Shown piece by piece: positions 17,916-27,059 of a stretch of 64,000 nucleotides of DNA (its first letter is position 1; each line of letters opens with the position of its first letter). The notes beneath the pieces are model-generated. The model was not told the origin of the DNA, searched no databases, and saw only the letters and a list, made by a program, of their open reading frames with translations. Where the stretch lies: assembly GCF_028867965.1 (NCBI RefSeq), contig NZ_JAPQNT010000004.1:1-64000 (forward strand). The letters are read 5' to 3'. The DNA is from Flavobacterium sp. SUN046. Lineage in GTDB: Bacteria; Bacteroidota; Bacteroidia; Flavobacteriales; Flavobacteriaceae. The translations under genes were made by a program, and so were the position numbers.

Positions 17916-18962
17916 TTATCTCTGTTTGTAATGCGTATTTGATAATTCCCTAAGTATTTTAGCACTTTGTTCAGGTGATATATCGCGTTGTGCTTCACCA
18001 AGCATTTCATAACCAACCATGAATTTTTTTACGGTCGCACTTCGCAATAATGGCGGATAAAAATGCATGTGAAAATGCCATTCGGGATGAATCACTCTAT
18101 CGGTTGGTGCTTGATGAATTCCTGAAGAATATGGAAAAGAAGTTTCAAAAAGATTGTCATATTTTACCGTAATTCCTTTTAAAATTGATGCAAAAGCTAA
18201 TGATTCTTCATTGTTCATTGCGATGATATTTCCAAAATGACGTTTGCTAATTATCATAGTTTCATAAGGCCAAATTGCCCAATACGGTACTAAAACTACA
18301 AAATGGTCATTCTCAATAACAATACGTTCTTTAAATTTTAATTCTTGTTCTAAATAGTCTTTTAGTAAACTTGTTTTGTTTTTGTCATAATAGGAGCGAA
18401 GGCTTCTTTGGGTTTTTTCAACTTGCGATGGAAGTGACGATTGTGCCCAAATTTGTCCGTGTGGATGCGGATTACTGCAACCCATCACGCTACCTTTATT
18501 TTCAAAAATTTGAACGTAATTTATAAAATCATTACTTCCCAATTCGATGTATTGCATTTTCCAAATTTGTACAATTTTTTCTATTTCAGAAATTTCCATT
18601 TCAGGAATTGTAACATTATGTTTTGGTGAAAAACAAACCACTTTATTGATGCCTCTTTCAGGTTTTGCTTGAAATAAAGTGGATGATTTATTTTCAAAAA
18701 AAACTTCCTCTTGCAGTAAAGCCGAAAAATCATTTTCGAAAACAAAACAATCGGTGTATTCTGGATTTTTAATTCCGTTAGAACGCATATTTCCTGAACA
18801 CAAATAGCAATTTTCATCGTGTTCAGGTCGATTATCTTCGGGTAAAGTTTCTTTTTGACCTTGCCACGGACGTTTAGCACGGTGTGGCGAAACCAATATC
18901 CATTCGTCTAATAACGGATTGTATCTTCTGTGTGGATGTTCGTTGGTGTTGAATACTTGCAT
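17916..18962 (-). CDS. galT: Galactose-1-phosphate uridylyltransferase
   Basis: Leloir pathway enzyme exchanging UDP-glucose and galactose-1-phosphate. I choose the ATG at 18962 (348 residues, MQVFNTNEHPHRRYNPLLDEW), because GalT proteins begin close to this conserved phrase; 36 bases of open frame upstream fall in repeat-like intergenic sequence. The catalytic histidine lies in CSNPHPHGQIWA. The zinc-site cysteines are in CYLCSGN, and the C-terminal ligand region includes HPEWHFHMHFYPPLLRSATV. It sits between galK and the symporter in the galactan operon. Confidence 0.96.
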   Translation of the reverse strand: MQVFNTNEHPHRRYNPLLDEWILVSPHRAKRPWQGQKETLPEDNRPEHDENCYLCSGNMRSNGIKNPEYTDCFVFENDFSALLQEEVFFENKSSTLFQAKPERGINKVVCFSPKHNVTIPEMEISEIEKIVQIWKMQYIELGSNDFINYVQIFENKGSVMGCSNPHPHGQIWAQSSLPSQVEKTQRSLRSYYDKNKTSLLKDYLEQELKFKERIVIENDHFVVLVPYWAIWPYETMIISKRHFGNIIAMNNEESLAFASILKGITVKYDNLFETSFPYSSGIHQAPTDRVIHPEWHFHMHFYPPLLRSATVKKFMVGYEMLGEAQRDISPEQSAKILRELSNTHYKQR

Positions 18963-18976
18963 ATTGTTATTTTTGA

Positions 18977-19002
18977 CACGAATTTCACAAATTTTCACGA
19001 AT
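18977..19002. repeat. Degenerate CACGAAT/CACAAAT word repeat
   Basis: Between galK and galT the words CACGAATTT, CACAAATTT and CACGAAT follow one another, and TTCACAAATTTG appears again at 19018-19029. Such word clusters are, from memory, a frequent filler between flavobacterial genes. No gene or clear hairpin is present. Confidence 0.45.
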
Positions 19003-19040
19003 GATTAAATTGAAAATTTCACAAATTTGTTGATATGATT

Positions 19041-20210
19041 TTAATTTTTATATTCTGTTGTTCCTTTAGAAATTTTGATTTTGTATGCCTTTAAATCAAT
19101 TCCGAAAGCTGTTTTATATTGTTTAGAAATACTTTCGATGAGTTTGTTTTCAGAACCTTTTTCAACTAAATTAATTGAGCAACCACCAAATCCGCCGCCC
19201 ATCATTCGTGCACCTAAAACAGTTTTTTCTTTTGAAACTGAATCAACCAAGAAATCTATTTCATCGCAACTTACTTCGTATTCTTTTGACAAACCGTAAT
19301 GCGTTTCAGTCATTAAACTTCCTAATTTTTTAAAATCGGAAGCTTTCAAAGCATTAACTGCATCTTGTACACGCTGGATTTCTTTAACCACAAAATGGCT
19401 ACGTTTGTAAATTGTTTCTCCAAGTTCTTGTTTAACAGAATTGACCATTTCTTCGGTACAATTTCTAAAAGTTTTTACTTCTGGGAAATGATTTTTTAAC
19501 ACAGTTAAGCCTTGTTCAACTTCTTGTCGACGCACATTATAACCCGAAGTTAAATGAGTATGTTTAACATTGCTATCTAATAAAAGTAACGAATATTTTT
19601 TGAAATCGGCATTATGATATTCGTATTCCAAAGTAGTACAATCGAGTTTGATTACTTTATTTTTCTTTCCAAAAACCGATGCAAATTGATCCATAATTCC
19701 GCAATTTACACCAACAAAAGTATGTTCCGATTTTTGTCCGATGAGTGCAATTTCTTCTTTTGTTAAATTAAAATTATTCATTTTATTCAAAGCATAAGCA
19801 AAACCACATTCAACCGCTGCTGATGAAGAAAGTCCAGCGCCAATTGGCACTGTACTACTAAAAACGGCATTAAATCCTTTATCAAGCGATTTTTTTTCTT
19901 TGAATTGTTGCAAAACTCCCAAAATGTAGTTAATCCACATATCTGAATTTGGGACTAAAGCATCGTTTAAATCGAATTCAAAAATTTCGTTTAAATCTTT
20001 AGCTACTATTTTACATTTAGAATCTTCGTTAGGTGAAATTGCTATGCAAACATATTTATTAATTGCTGCTGGCAACACAAATCCATCATTATAATCAATA
20101 TGTTCGCCAATAATATTAATTCTTCCAGGCGAAAGAAAAATGTGTTGCGGTTTGTTATGAAACAACGTATCGAAATGTTCTGAAGTATTTTTAATTAATT
20201 TTTTTTTCAT
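19041..20210 (-). CDS. galK: Galactokinase
   Basis: GHMP-family kinase phosphorylating galactose at C1, first committed step of the Leloir pathway. The 389-residue protein carries SPGRINIIGEHIDYNDGFVLP (sugar-binding signature near residues 27-47), the ATP-binding PIGAGLSSSAAVECG and the C-terminal GARMMGGGFGGCSINLV. Catalytic Asp is expected in VGVNCGIMDQFAS. It is transcribed between the beta-galactosidase and galT genes with a short 49-base spacer, which supports one operon from galM to the symporter. Confidence 0.97.
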   Translation of the reverse strand: MKKKLIKNTSEHFDTLFHNKPQHIFLSPGRINIIGEHIDYNDGFVLPAAINKYVCIAISPNEDSKCKIVAKDLNEIFEFDLNDALVPNSDMWINYILGVLQQFKEKKSLDKGFNAVFSSTVPIGAGLSSSAAVECGFAYALNKMNNFNLTKEEIALIGQKSEHTFVGVNCGIMDQFASVFGKKNKVIKLDCTTLEYEYHNADFKKYSLLLLDSNVKHTHLTSGYNVRRQEVEQGLTVLKNHFPEVKTFRNCTEEMVNSVKQELGETIYKRSHFVVKEIQRVQDAVNALKASDFKKLGSLMTETHYGLSKEYEVSCDEIDFLVDSVSKEKTVLGARMMGGGFGGCSINLVEKGSENKLIESISKQYKTAFGIDLKAYKIKISKGTTEYKN

Positions 20211-20259
20211 ATCTTCTAAACTTGTTTATGCAGAATTTAATTCAGTATTTCAGTATCGT

Positions 20260-22689
20260 TTAATTATTTTGTTGGATTGTAAAAGAATTAGATTGTAATC
20301 CATTGGATTTTGCTACCAATTTTATTTCTCCAGCTTTTTTTCCTGCTTGGATAATTACTTGACATTTTCCATTAAAAGCACTTCGTTGCCACAAACCATT
20401 TTCACATTTATCGGCTTCGTGAGAACTTGGATCTCCATTGCCAACACCAATAATTTTAGCATCACCAGTAATTGAGAAATAGACCATATTATTCGCGTCT
20501 GGTACTTCTCTTCCTTTATCGTCAACAAGTGAAATATTTAGTACGGTTCCGTCTTTTCCATTGGCTAAAAGTGTTGTTTTATCTGCAACAGCAACCAATT
20601 TTGTGGTTAGATTTGTTGTTTCAACTTTAGAAGTTATTTTCTTTCCTTTTTTATAGGCAACAGCTTCCAAAGTTCCGGGTTCATAGATGACTTCCCATTG
20701 CAAATGACTATTTCTAGGCATTATTTTTTTACCCAAACTTTTTCCGTTTAAGAAAAGTTCTACATCATCAGCATTTGTATTTACCCAAACATCTATTGGT
20801 TTTCCAATTTTTTCAGGCCAATTCCAATGTGGAGAAATATGTAAAACATCTTCGTTGGTCCACCAACTTTGATAATAGTAATAAATGTTTTTTGGAAAAC
20901 CACAAACATCCATTAATCCAAAATGAGAATTTACATTTGGCCATTTATAAGGTGTTGGTTCGCCACGATAATCAAAACCAGTCCATACAAAACCGCCCAT
21001 CCAATAGTTGTTTTCTGCAGCTAATTTCCACCAGTCTTCAGCTTTACTTGCCCACCAAGGAGCGGTAATATCTTGATCGGGAACATAAGCGCGAATGCTG
21101 TCTTTTGCAAAAATTCCTCTTGTGGTTACGGTGCTTCCCATTTCTGTTCCTAGCAAAGGCTGATTTGGATGATCGCGATGATAATCGGCAACTGCAAATT
21201 GACGGTAATTGAATCCGCGAATCGGAATAACTTCATTTACACCATTGAATTCATTTCCCATATCGGCAGCATAAGTACTGGTGCGAGTTGGATCTATTTC
21301 TTTCTGTTTTGCTAATAAGGTTTGAGCTATTTTTTTGCCAGTTTCTGTTTTCTGAATCCAACCTTCTTCATTTCCAATCGACCATAAAAAAACCGATGCA
21401 TGATTTCTATCACGTCGCAGCAAGCGTTCAAATTGGTTAACATATTCGGGACTGCTATTTAATAAACGTTGTTCGTCTAAAACCAACATTCCTAGACTAT
21501 CACAAGCCTCTAAAAGTTCTGGAGTTGGTGCATTATGACTTGTTCTATAAGCATTTGATCCCATTTCTTTCAATAATTTTATACGGTAATATTGCATAAA
21601 ATCAGGTAAAGCACTTCCTATTCCGGCATGGTCTTGATGGTTGTTTGTGCCCTGAATTTTAATTTGTTTTCCGTTCAAAAAGAAACCTTCTTTAGCATCA
21701 AATCGGACTGTTTTGATTCCGAAATTGCTTTTCTTTTTATCTACAATTTTATTATTTTGTTTGATAACAGAAACTACTTTATACAAATACGGATTTTCTA
21801 ACGACCATAAATTCACATTATTTAGAGAAATATTTTGCTTAACTGTAGTTTTTCCATTCACTGAAAGTGTGAAATTTTGTTCAGATGTTTTACCAATTTG
21901 TTTTCCACTGTTGTCCGTAATAAAAGAATAAATTGTTCCTTTTGCAGCAGTTAAATTTTTATTTTCGACTTCAGTTTCAATGCTTACAGTTGCATTTTTC
22001 CCATTAACAGTTGAATGTACAAATAATCCGTCGTTAGGAATGTGTAAATTATCAAACGTATTCAGCCAGACATGTCGATAAATTCCGGCACCTTCATAAA
22101 ACCAACCTTCATATTGGGAAGCATCAACACGAACCACGATGATATTTTCTTTATCAAAATTTAGGTAATCAGTCACATCATACGAAACTCCAACATAACC
22201 ACTTAAATTAGTGCCAACATAAAACCCATTTATCCAAATAGTTGCATTTCTAAAAATTCCATCAAACTGAATTTCAAAACGTTTTTGAGAATCTGCTTTA
22301 TCAACAGAAAAATGTTTTCGATACCAACCAATGCTCGTTTCAGGATAAAATCCACCAACAGGTTTGTAGCCATGCGATTCAACATCGAAATTTTTGGAAT
22401 ATTCAAATGGAAGTGCAACAGCCCAATCGTGAGGCAAATTAATGTTTGTCCAAGTGCTGTCAATGAATTTTGCTTCAATTGGAGTTGAAACCGCAGCGCC
22501 AGATTTTGAAAAAATAGTTGCAATACTGTAATTAAAATCTTTGTCAGGATTGGATGCATTTCCAAAATGAAATTTCCAATTTTCATCTAAGTTTATTTTT
22601 TCCTGTGCGTTTACATGAAATCCATTTATTATATAAAAGAAAATTAAGAATGCAAAATTGGTGTAATTTGAATTTGAAATTTTAATCAT
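20260..22689 (-). CDS. Exported beta-galactosidase, glycoside hydrolase family 2
   Basis: An 809-residue enzyme with an N-terminal signal peptide (about 1-29, ending in HVNAQ), so it acts in the periplasm or at the surface. Domain order: sugar-binding jelly roll (about 35-220, DDWAVALPF-like LPHDWAVAL), immunoglobulin-like domain, catalytic TIM barrel (about 335-640) and C-terminal beta domains including an Ig-like segment (VDDKGREVPDANN). The GH2 acid/base glutamate is Glu441 in WSIGNEEGW and the nucleophile Glu516 in LLGTEMGSTV. With two GH53 endo-galactanases upstream it would release galactose from galacto-oligosaccharides. A link to galactan rather than lactose is inferred from context. 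Confidence 0.93.
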   Translation of the reverse strand: MIKISNSNYTNFAFLIFFYIINGFHVNAQEKINLDENWKFHFGNASNPDKDFNYSIATIFSKSGAAVSTPIEAKFIDSTWTNINLPHDWAVALPFEYSKNFDVESHGYKPVGGFYPETSIGWYRKHFSVDKADSQKRFEIQFDGIFRNATIWINGFYVGTNLSGYVGVSYDVTDYLNFDKENIIVVRVDASQYEGWFYEGAGIYRHVWLNTFDNLHIPNDGLFVHSTVNGKNATVSIETEVENKNLTAAKGTIYSFITDNSGKQIGKTSEQNFTLSVNGKTTVKQNISLNNVNLWSLENPYLYKVVSVIKQNNKIVDKKKSNFGIKTVRFDAKEGFFLNGKQIKIQGTNNHQDHAGIGSALPDFMQYYRIKLLKEMGSNAYRTSHNAPTPELLEACDSLGMLVLDEQRLLNSSPEYVNQFERLLRRDRNHASVFLWSIGNEEGWIQKTETGKKIAQTLLAKQKEIDPTRTSTYAADMGNEFNGVNEVIPIRGFNYRQFAVADYHRDHPNQPLLGTEMGSTVTTRGIFAKDSIRAYVPDQDITAPWWASKAEDWWKLAAENNYWMGGFVWTGFDYRGEPTPYKWPNVNSHFGLMDVCGFPKNIYYYYQSWWTNEDVLHISPHWNWPEKIGKPIDVWVNTNADDVELFLNGKSLGKKIMPRNSHLQWEVIYEPGTLEAVAYKKGKKITSKVETTNLTTKLVAVADKTTLLANGKDGTVLNISLVDDKGREVPDANNMVYFSITGDAKIIGVGNGDPSSHEADKCENGLWQRSAFNGKCQVIIQAGKKAGEIKLVAKSNGLQSNSFTIQQNN

Positions 22690-22711
22690 AGTTATTGTTT
22701 TATTTTTTGCT

Positions 22712-22737
22712 ACAGATTTTCACAGATTAAACAGATT
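22712..22737. repeat. ACAGATT word repeat
   Basis: Three copies of ACAGATT (22712, 22722, 22731) stand in the 70-base spacer between the second GH53 gene and the GH2 gene. Similar CACAGATT clusters are, from memory, scattered between genes in flavobacterial chromosomes. No function is visible. Confidence 0.5.
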
Positions 22738-22758
22738 TTTATTTTGAATAAATTTATT

Positions 22759-23784
22759 TTAATTTTCATTAAATGCGTCTAAAGCAGGTGATGGTTTTCC
22801 GTCAGCTTGCCATGCACTCAAGTTATAGTGACTCCAACTTCTTGCGCCTTGTGGTTCCCAATATAATACGCCTAAACCTTTATTATTTGGAACATTTTTT
22901 ACCGCTTTAATTGCAGTCGCTAAAAGTTGATAAGTATTTTCTACTTTTTCATCTTCACCACCAATTTCTACAATCATAACTTCTTTGTTATAACGTTCTG
23001 CCATATCATTCAAATTGAATTCTAAATCTTTTATAATTTCTGTGTAGTCTTTTTTAACCCAAAATGGATAATAAGACATTCCGATTACATCATATTTTAC
23101 CTTTTGCGCTGTTGCATTATCGAAAAATGTTCTGAATTTAGCATTGTTGTTTCCTTCATCAACATGAACGATTACTTTGATTTTAGTGTCAACCGCTTTC
23201 ACGGCATCGTAACCTTTATTCAATAGTTGCCCAAGTTGTTTCCAGTTATTTGTGCTTCCTTCTGGCCATAACATTCCGCCCGGAATTTCATTCCCAATTT
23301 GAACCCATTCTGGAGTAACACCAGCAACTTTTAGGGCATTGATTACATCAAAAGTATGATTATAAACATCATTTAATAATTCTGGGAACGAATGATTCTT
23401 CCATGCTTCGGGTTTATTTTGCTTTGCTGGATCGGCCCAAGAATCTGAATAATGGAAGTCAATCATTACTCGCATTCCCATTTTTTGGCCACGCAATGCC
23501 ATAGCTACTGTTTCTTCTTTACTGCAATGTCCGCTTGCTTTATCGTCATTTGGATTTACCCAAACGCGTAACCTAATGGAATTCATTCCACGATCTTTCA
23601 AAAGTTGCAAGCAGTTTTTTTCAGTTCCGTCTTTATCATAAAATTTGTAACCTGTGGCTTCCATTTGAGGCAACCAACCCACGTCGGCACCTTTGGCGAA
23701 AGCAGTTTTAGTTGAATTGCAAGAAATAAAGTTCAAGCTTAACACCAATAGTATTGATAATTTAAAAAAAGTTTGATTTCTCAT
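22759..23784 (-). CDS. Arabinogalactan endo-beta-1,4-galactanase, GH53 lipoprotein
   Basis: A 341-residue GH53 enzyme cutting beta-1,4-galactan inside the chain. The N-terminus is a lipoprotein signal (lipobox cysteine in LNFISC, residue 22), so it is membrane-anchored. Family motifs: KGADVGWLPQMEA, SIRLRVWVNP, MIDFHYSDSWADPAKQNKP, acid/base glutamate in WVQIGNEIPGGMLWPEG and nucleophile glutamate in VMIVEIGG, ending in GLGVLYWEPQGA. The gene begins one base after the stop of the other GH53 gene, so the two are coupled. They are clear paralogs but not recent copies, and may act on different chain lengths or branches. Confidence 0.95.
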   Translation of the reverse strand: MRNQTFFKLSILLVLSLNFISCNSTKTAFAKGADVGWLPQMEATGYKFYDKDGTEKNCLQLLKDRGMNSIRLRVWVNPNDDKASGHCSKEETVAMALRGQKMGMRVMIDFHYSDSWADPAKQNKPEAWKNHSFPELLNDVYNHTFDVINALKVAGVTPEWVQIGNEIPGGMLWPEGSTNNWKQLGQLLNKGYDAVKAVDTKIKVIVHVDEGNNNAKFRTFFDNATAQKVKYDVIGMSYYPFWVKKDYTEIIKDLEFNLNDMAERYNKEVMIVEIGGEDEKVENTYQLLATAIKAVKNVPNNKGLGVLYWEPQGARSWSHYNLSAWQADGKPSPALDAFNEN

Positions 23785-23785
23785 T

Positions 23786-24892
23786 TTAATTTTGGCTAAA
23801 AGCGTCCATTACTGGAAGCGCATTGTTATTAAAATCCCATAAAGATTGGTTTTCCCATGTTGAACCATTGGTTGAGGTTGGTCCGCGAAAAGCTATCCAT
23901 TCACCGCCCCAATAACAAAATCCGATTCCGTTAGAAGTTTGTTTTAACAAAGATTTTAAGGCTAAAAGGTAATTTTTTTGTCCGTCATTAGTTGCTGGAT
24001 ACGTTGGAATTATTTGGTCATTTTGTCCTACAATATTATTGGTATAATCATTATAACCAAGTGTAAATGGATAGGCAGTTTCTGCAATTATTACTTTTTT
24101 ATTATGAGCTTGACTTAACGAATTTACTGCAGTAGCAACATTGCTTAAAACTTTTCCATGCCAAATTGGGTAATATGAAAGTCCAATGTAATCATAATCA
24201 ATGTTTGAAACTTTATTGAAATAATAGGTTGCACCAGCATCAATTCCTGCATAATGAAGCATGATTTTTGTAGCTGGAGAAACGCTTCTTATAGTTGATG
24301 AAGCGGTTTGAAGTAGTTGTAAATACTGACTTTCATTGGTTGATAATTTTCCGTCGGGCCATAACATTCCGTCGTTGGTTTCGTTTCCAATTTGATAAAT
24401 ATCAGGTTGAATTTCGTTAAGAACAGTTGTCGTATAACTTGCAACTGCTATTTTTAAGTCGGTGAATGACAAACTTTGCCAAGCAGTTGGTTTAGTCTGA
24501 TTTGCTGGATCTGCCCAAGTATCTGAATAATGAACGGTTAGCCAAACTTTTAAACCTGCATTTTTTGCTCGAATGGCTAGTGCTTTTACTTCGGCTAAAC
24601 CAGAATGTGAATCGGATGGATCTTTCCATAAACGAATTCTAATTGCATTGCAACCAGCATTTTTTAATGTAGTTAATGCATTTTCAGGCATTCCGTTGTG
24701 TTTGTATATTGTGCCTTCACTTTCTATTAATGGAAGAAATGACATGTCGGCAGCTCTAATAAAAGTATCGGCTGTTGGAGTTGGAGTAGGCGTTGGGTCG
24801 GGCGTTGGACTGTCTTTAGAACACGAATAGAAGAAAATTGTAATTGCCGAGAAAGTTAGTAGTAGGTAAATTGGATTTTTTATCTTTTTCAT
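23786..24892 (-). CDS. Second GH53 endo-beta-1,4-galactanase lipoprotein
   Basis: A 368-residue GH53 protein with a lipoprotein signal (FFYSC, cysteine about residue 24) followed by a Pro-Thr/Asp linker (PTPDPTPTPTPTAD) that would hold the enzyme away from the membrane. Catalytic segments are IYQIGNETNDGMLWPDGK (acid/base) and KVIIAETAYPF (nucleophile). LWKDPSDSHSG, TVHYSDTWADPANQTKP and GFCYWGGEWI also match the family. It differs from its downstream neighbour in the linker and in the sequence after the nucleophile, suggesting a surface role for one and a periplasmic role for the other; this is inference. Confidence 0.94.
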   Translation of the reverse strand: MKKIKNPIYLLLTFSAITIFFYSCSKDSPTPDPTPTPTPTADTFIRAADMSFLPLIESEGTIYKHNGMPENALTTLKNAGCNAIRIRLWKDPSDSHSGLAEVKALAIRAKNAGLKVWLTVHYSDTWADPANQTKPTAWQSLSFTDLKIAVASYTTTVLNEIQPDIYQIGNETNDGMLWPDGKLSTNESQYLQLLQTASSTIRSVSPATKIMLHYAGIDAGATYYFNKVSNIDYDYIGLSYYPIWHGKVLSNVATAVNSLSQAHNKKVIIAETAYPFTLGYNDYTNNIVGQNDQIIPTYPATNDGQKNYLLALKSLLKQTSNGIGFCYWGGEWIAFRGPTSTNGSTWENQSLWDFNNNALPVMDAFSQN

Positions 24893-24895
24893 AAT

Positions 24896-25942
24896 TTATA
24901 AATTTTCAAATTTAAAAATAGTGTTGTGAATATAAATTTCATCTTTTTTCAATATTGAATTCGGAAAATTGGAATGGTTGGGTGCATCTGGAAAATTTTG
25001 TGTTTCAAAACATATTCCGCTTGTTGTATGATAATTCATGTTTTCTTTTCCTTTTATTTGATTGAAACAATTGCCTCCAACATAAATATGAACTGCTGGT
25101 TGATTGGTTGTAACAGTCATTTTTAATTTAGTTTTATCAGATGTTAAAACTGCTGCTTTAGAATTTTCAAGAACAAATGTATTATCAATTGAAGTTGGAC
25201 AATTTTTTATTTCAGAAAAATCAAACGGATGATTTTTTAAAGAAACATAATTTCCGGTTGGAATTAATTCGTCTGTTGTTTCAAGAATTTTATTTGAATT
25301 TATAACAAGTTTTTGATTTAAAACAGTTTCAGAATGTCCTTCTAAATTAAAATAGCTATGTTGTGTTAAATTTATAACCGTATCTTGAGTTGATTTTGCT
25401 TGATACGAAACTTTAAGTTCATTTGCTTCGGTTAAAGTGTAAGTTACTTCTACCAACAATTCTCCAGGAAAACCCTCTTCATTATTTGGGCTTGTGTACG
25501 CTAGAGTTATTGATGGATTTTCGTCGTTATGAATTGATTTTAAGTGCCAAAATTTTCTTCCAAACCCAAAGTTTCCTCCATGAAGATTGTGCTTTCCATG
25601 ATTTTTATTTAATGAAATTAATTTTTCATTTAATTGGAATTCTGCCTTGTTTATTCTACCAGCAAAACGACCAACAGTTGTTCCAAAATAAGGTGCGCTT
25701 GGTAAATTGTATGAGTTTATATAATCTTCTATTGTTTCAAATCCTAAAACTACATCAATTTTTTCACCTAATTCATTGGTGATTTTTAATGATGTAATTG
25801 TAGCTCCATAATTTATTACAGAAAATGCACAACCGTTATTATTGGTTAATGTGTATTGAATTACTTCATTTTCATTTGAATCAAAACCAAATGATTTGCT
25901 AAAAATTGGCACTTCAATTTGTTGATAATGATTTTTTTCCAT
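24896..25942 (-). CDS. galM: Aldose 1-epimerase (galactose mutarotase)
   Basis: Interconverts alpha and beta galactose so that galactokinase is supplied with the alpha form. The 348-residue protein shows GATITSLKI, GRFAGRINKAEF, the histidine in KHNLHGG, the catalytic histidine in NLTQHSYFNLEG and the catalytic glutamate in GICFETQNFPDAPNHSNFP. No signal peptide is seen, so it is cytoplasmic. It is the first gene of the operon and lies next to the divergent regulator gene. A perfect -7 element precedes it by about 25 bases. Confidence 0.95.
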   Translation of the reverse strand: MEKNHYQQIEVPIFSKSFGFDSNENEVIQYTLTNNNGCAFSVINYGATITSLKITNELGEKIDVVLGFETIEDYINSYNLPSAPYFGTTVGRFAGRINKAEFQLNEKLISLNKNHGKHNLHGGNFGFGRKFWHLKSIHNDENPSITLAYTSPNNEEGFPGELLVEVTYTLTEANELKVSYQAKSTQDTVINLTQHSYFNLEGHSETVLNQKLVINSNKILETTDELIPTGNYVSLKNHPFDFSEIKNCPTSIDNTFVLENSKAAVLTSDKTKLKMTVTTNQPAVHIYVGGNCFNQIKGKENMNYHTTSGICFETQNFPDAPNHSNFPNSILKKDEIYIHNTIFKFENL

Positions 25943-25964
25943 AACTATTTTATTAATGTGTTAA

Positions 25965-25972
25965 CAAAAATA
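25965..25972 (-). promoter_or_regulatory. Promoter -7 element of the galactan operon
   Basis: CAAAAATA on the plus strand reads TATTTTTG on the minus strand, a perfect TAnnTTTG element about 23 bases before the galM ATG. The candidate operator at 25995-26010 lies just upstream, where the TTTG element would be expected and is not clearly present, which fits a promoter needing an activator. Confidence 0.55.
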
Positions 25973-25994
25973 GTATTTAATGTTATTTAACCAT

Positions 25995-26010
25995 ACTAGT
26001 ACCTACCAGT
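25995..26010. promoter_or_regulatory. Candidate operator for the GntR-type regulator
   Basis: ACTAGTACCTACCAGT is a 16-base imperfect palindrome (12 of 16 positions symmetric) in the 117-base spacer between galM and the divergent regulator gene, about 50 bases from each start codon. Dyads of this size are typical of GntR-family sites. Inference only. Confidence 0.45.
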
Positions 26011-26059
26011 TTATTTGTATCTTGCCACCAGTTATATCGTTTTCGTTAAAGTTTTAAAT

Positions 26060-27058
26060 ATGAGATTAATAACAATTGAGAAGTTATCTTCTATTCCCAA
26101 ATACAAACAAATTGTACTTTCTATTGAGGTTGCAATAGCTGAAAAAAGGTTGAAACGTGCCGACAAGTTGCCGTCTGTAAACAAAGTCAGTTTGGAATTT
26201 TCAATATCACGAGATACCGTTTTATTGGCTTATGATGAATTAAAAAAACGCGGAATTATTTATGCAATTTTAGGAAAAGGATATTATGTTAAGAGTGTCG
26301 AATTTAGTTTTGAGCAACGAATTTTCTTATTGTTTGATGAATTGAATATTTTTAAAGAAGATATTTATACTGCTTTTTTAGAAAAAATGGATAACAAAGC
26401 GCAAGTGGATATTTTTTTTCATCATTTTAATATTGATATGTTTCGAAAGTTAATAAATGAAGCCAATGGAAATTATTCTAAATATATAATCATGCCTACA
26501 AATTTAGTTGGAGCTGCTGCAATTATAAAAACTTTGCCAAAAAATGATGTTTTTATTTTAGATCAAACTAATAATGAATTGAAAGAATATCCTTCGGTAC
26601 ATCAAAATTTTGTAAAAGACATGTATGAGTCGCTTTTGAAAGGTAAAAAAAATATTGAGAAATACTCAAAATTGATTTTGATTTTTCCTGGATTTAAAGA
26701 ACCAATTGGTATGGTTGAAGGTTTTGAAAAGTTTTGCAATCAATTTTTTTTGGCAAATGAAATCATTACAAGTTTTGATAATCGAATAATTAATAAAGGT
26801 GAAGTATTTATTATTCCGAGTGACCGACATTTAGTAGATGTTATCGAAAAATCAAAAAGTCAAAATTTAGTAATTGGAAGTGATTTCGGAATTATTTCCT
26901 ATAATGACACTCCGTTAAAAAAGGTAGTGGAAAATGGAATAACCACAATTTCAACTAATTTTATAAAAATGGGAAATTTATTAGCCGAAATGATTTTAGA
27001 AAATAAGAAAGAAAAGCTTGAAAATGAGAGTTCATTGATAGTTAGAAGTTCGTTGTAA
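26060..27058 (+). CDS. GntR-family regulator with periplasmic-binding-protein-like sensor domain
   Basis: A 332-residue regulator from the ATG at 26060. An in-frame ATG 45 bases earlier reads through the promoter region and is unlikely. The N-terminal winged helix (about 1-75) has the GntR pattern LPSVNKVSLEFSISRDTVLLAYDELKKRGII followed by GKGYYV. The rest (about 85-330) resembles a LacI/periplasmic sugar-binding fold: FFHHFNIDMFRKLI, IIMPTNLVGAAAII, IIPSDRHLVDVIEKSK and IISYNDTPLKKVVENG, ending in a LAEMILE helix. It is divergent from the galactan operon and is its likely sugar-responsive regulator. Whether it activates or represses cannot be told. Confidence 0.88.
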   Translation: MRLITIEKLSSIPKYKQIVLSIEVAIAEKRLKRADKLPSVNKVSLEFSISRDTVLLAYDELKKRGIIYAILGKGYYVKSVEFSFEQRIFLLFDELNIFKEDIYTAFLEKMDNKAQVDIFFHHFNIDMFRKLINEANGNYSKYIIMPTNLVGAAAIIKTLPKNDVFILDQTNNELKEYPSVHQNFVKDMYESLLKGKKNIEKYSKLILIFPGFKEPIGMVEGFEKFCNQFFLANEIITSFDNRIINKGEVFIIPSDRHLVDVIEKSKSQNLVIGSDFGIISYNDTPLKKVVENGITTISTNFIKMGNLLAEMILENKKEKLENESSLIVRSSL

Positions 27059-27059
27059 C

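Noticed and set aside
25423..25782. Plus-strand ORF of 119 codons within galM
   Set aside because: Antisense to a strongly supported gene; the composition is that of a shadow frame.
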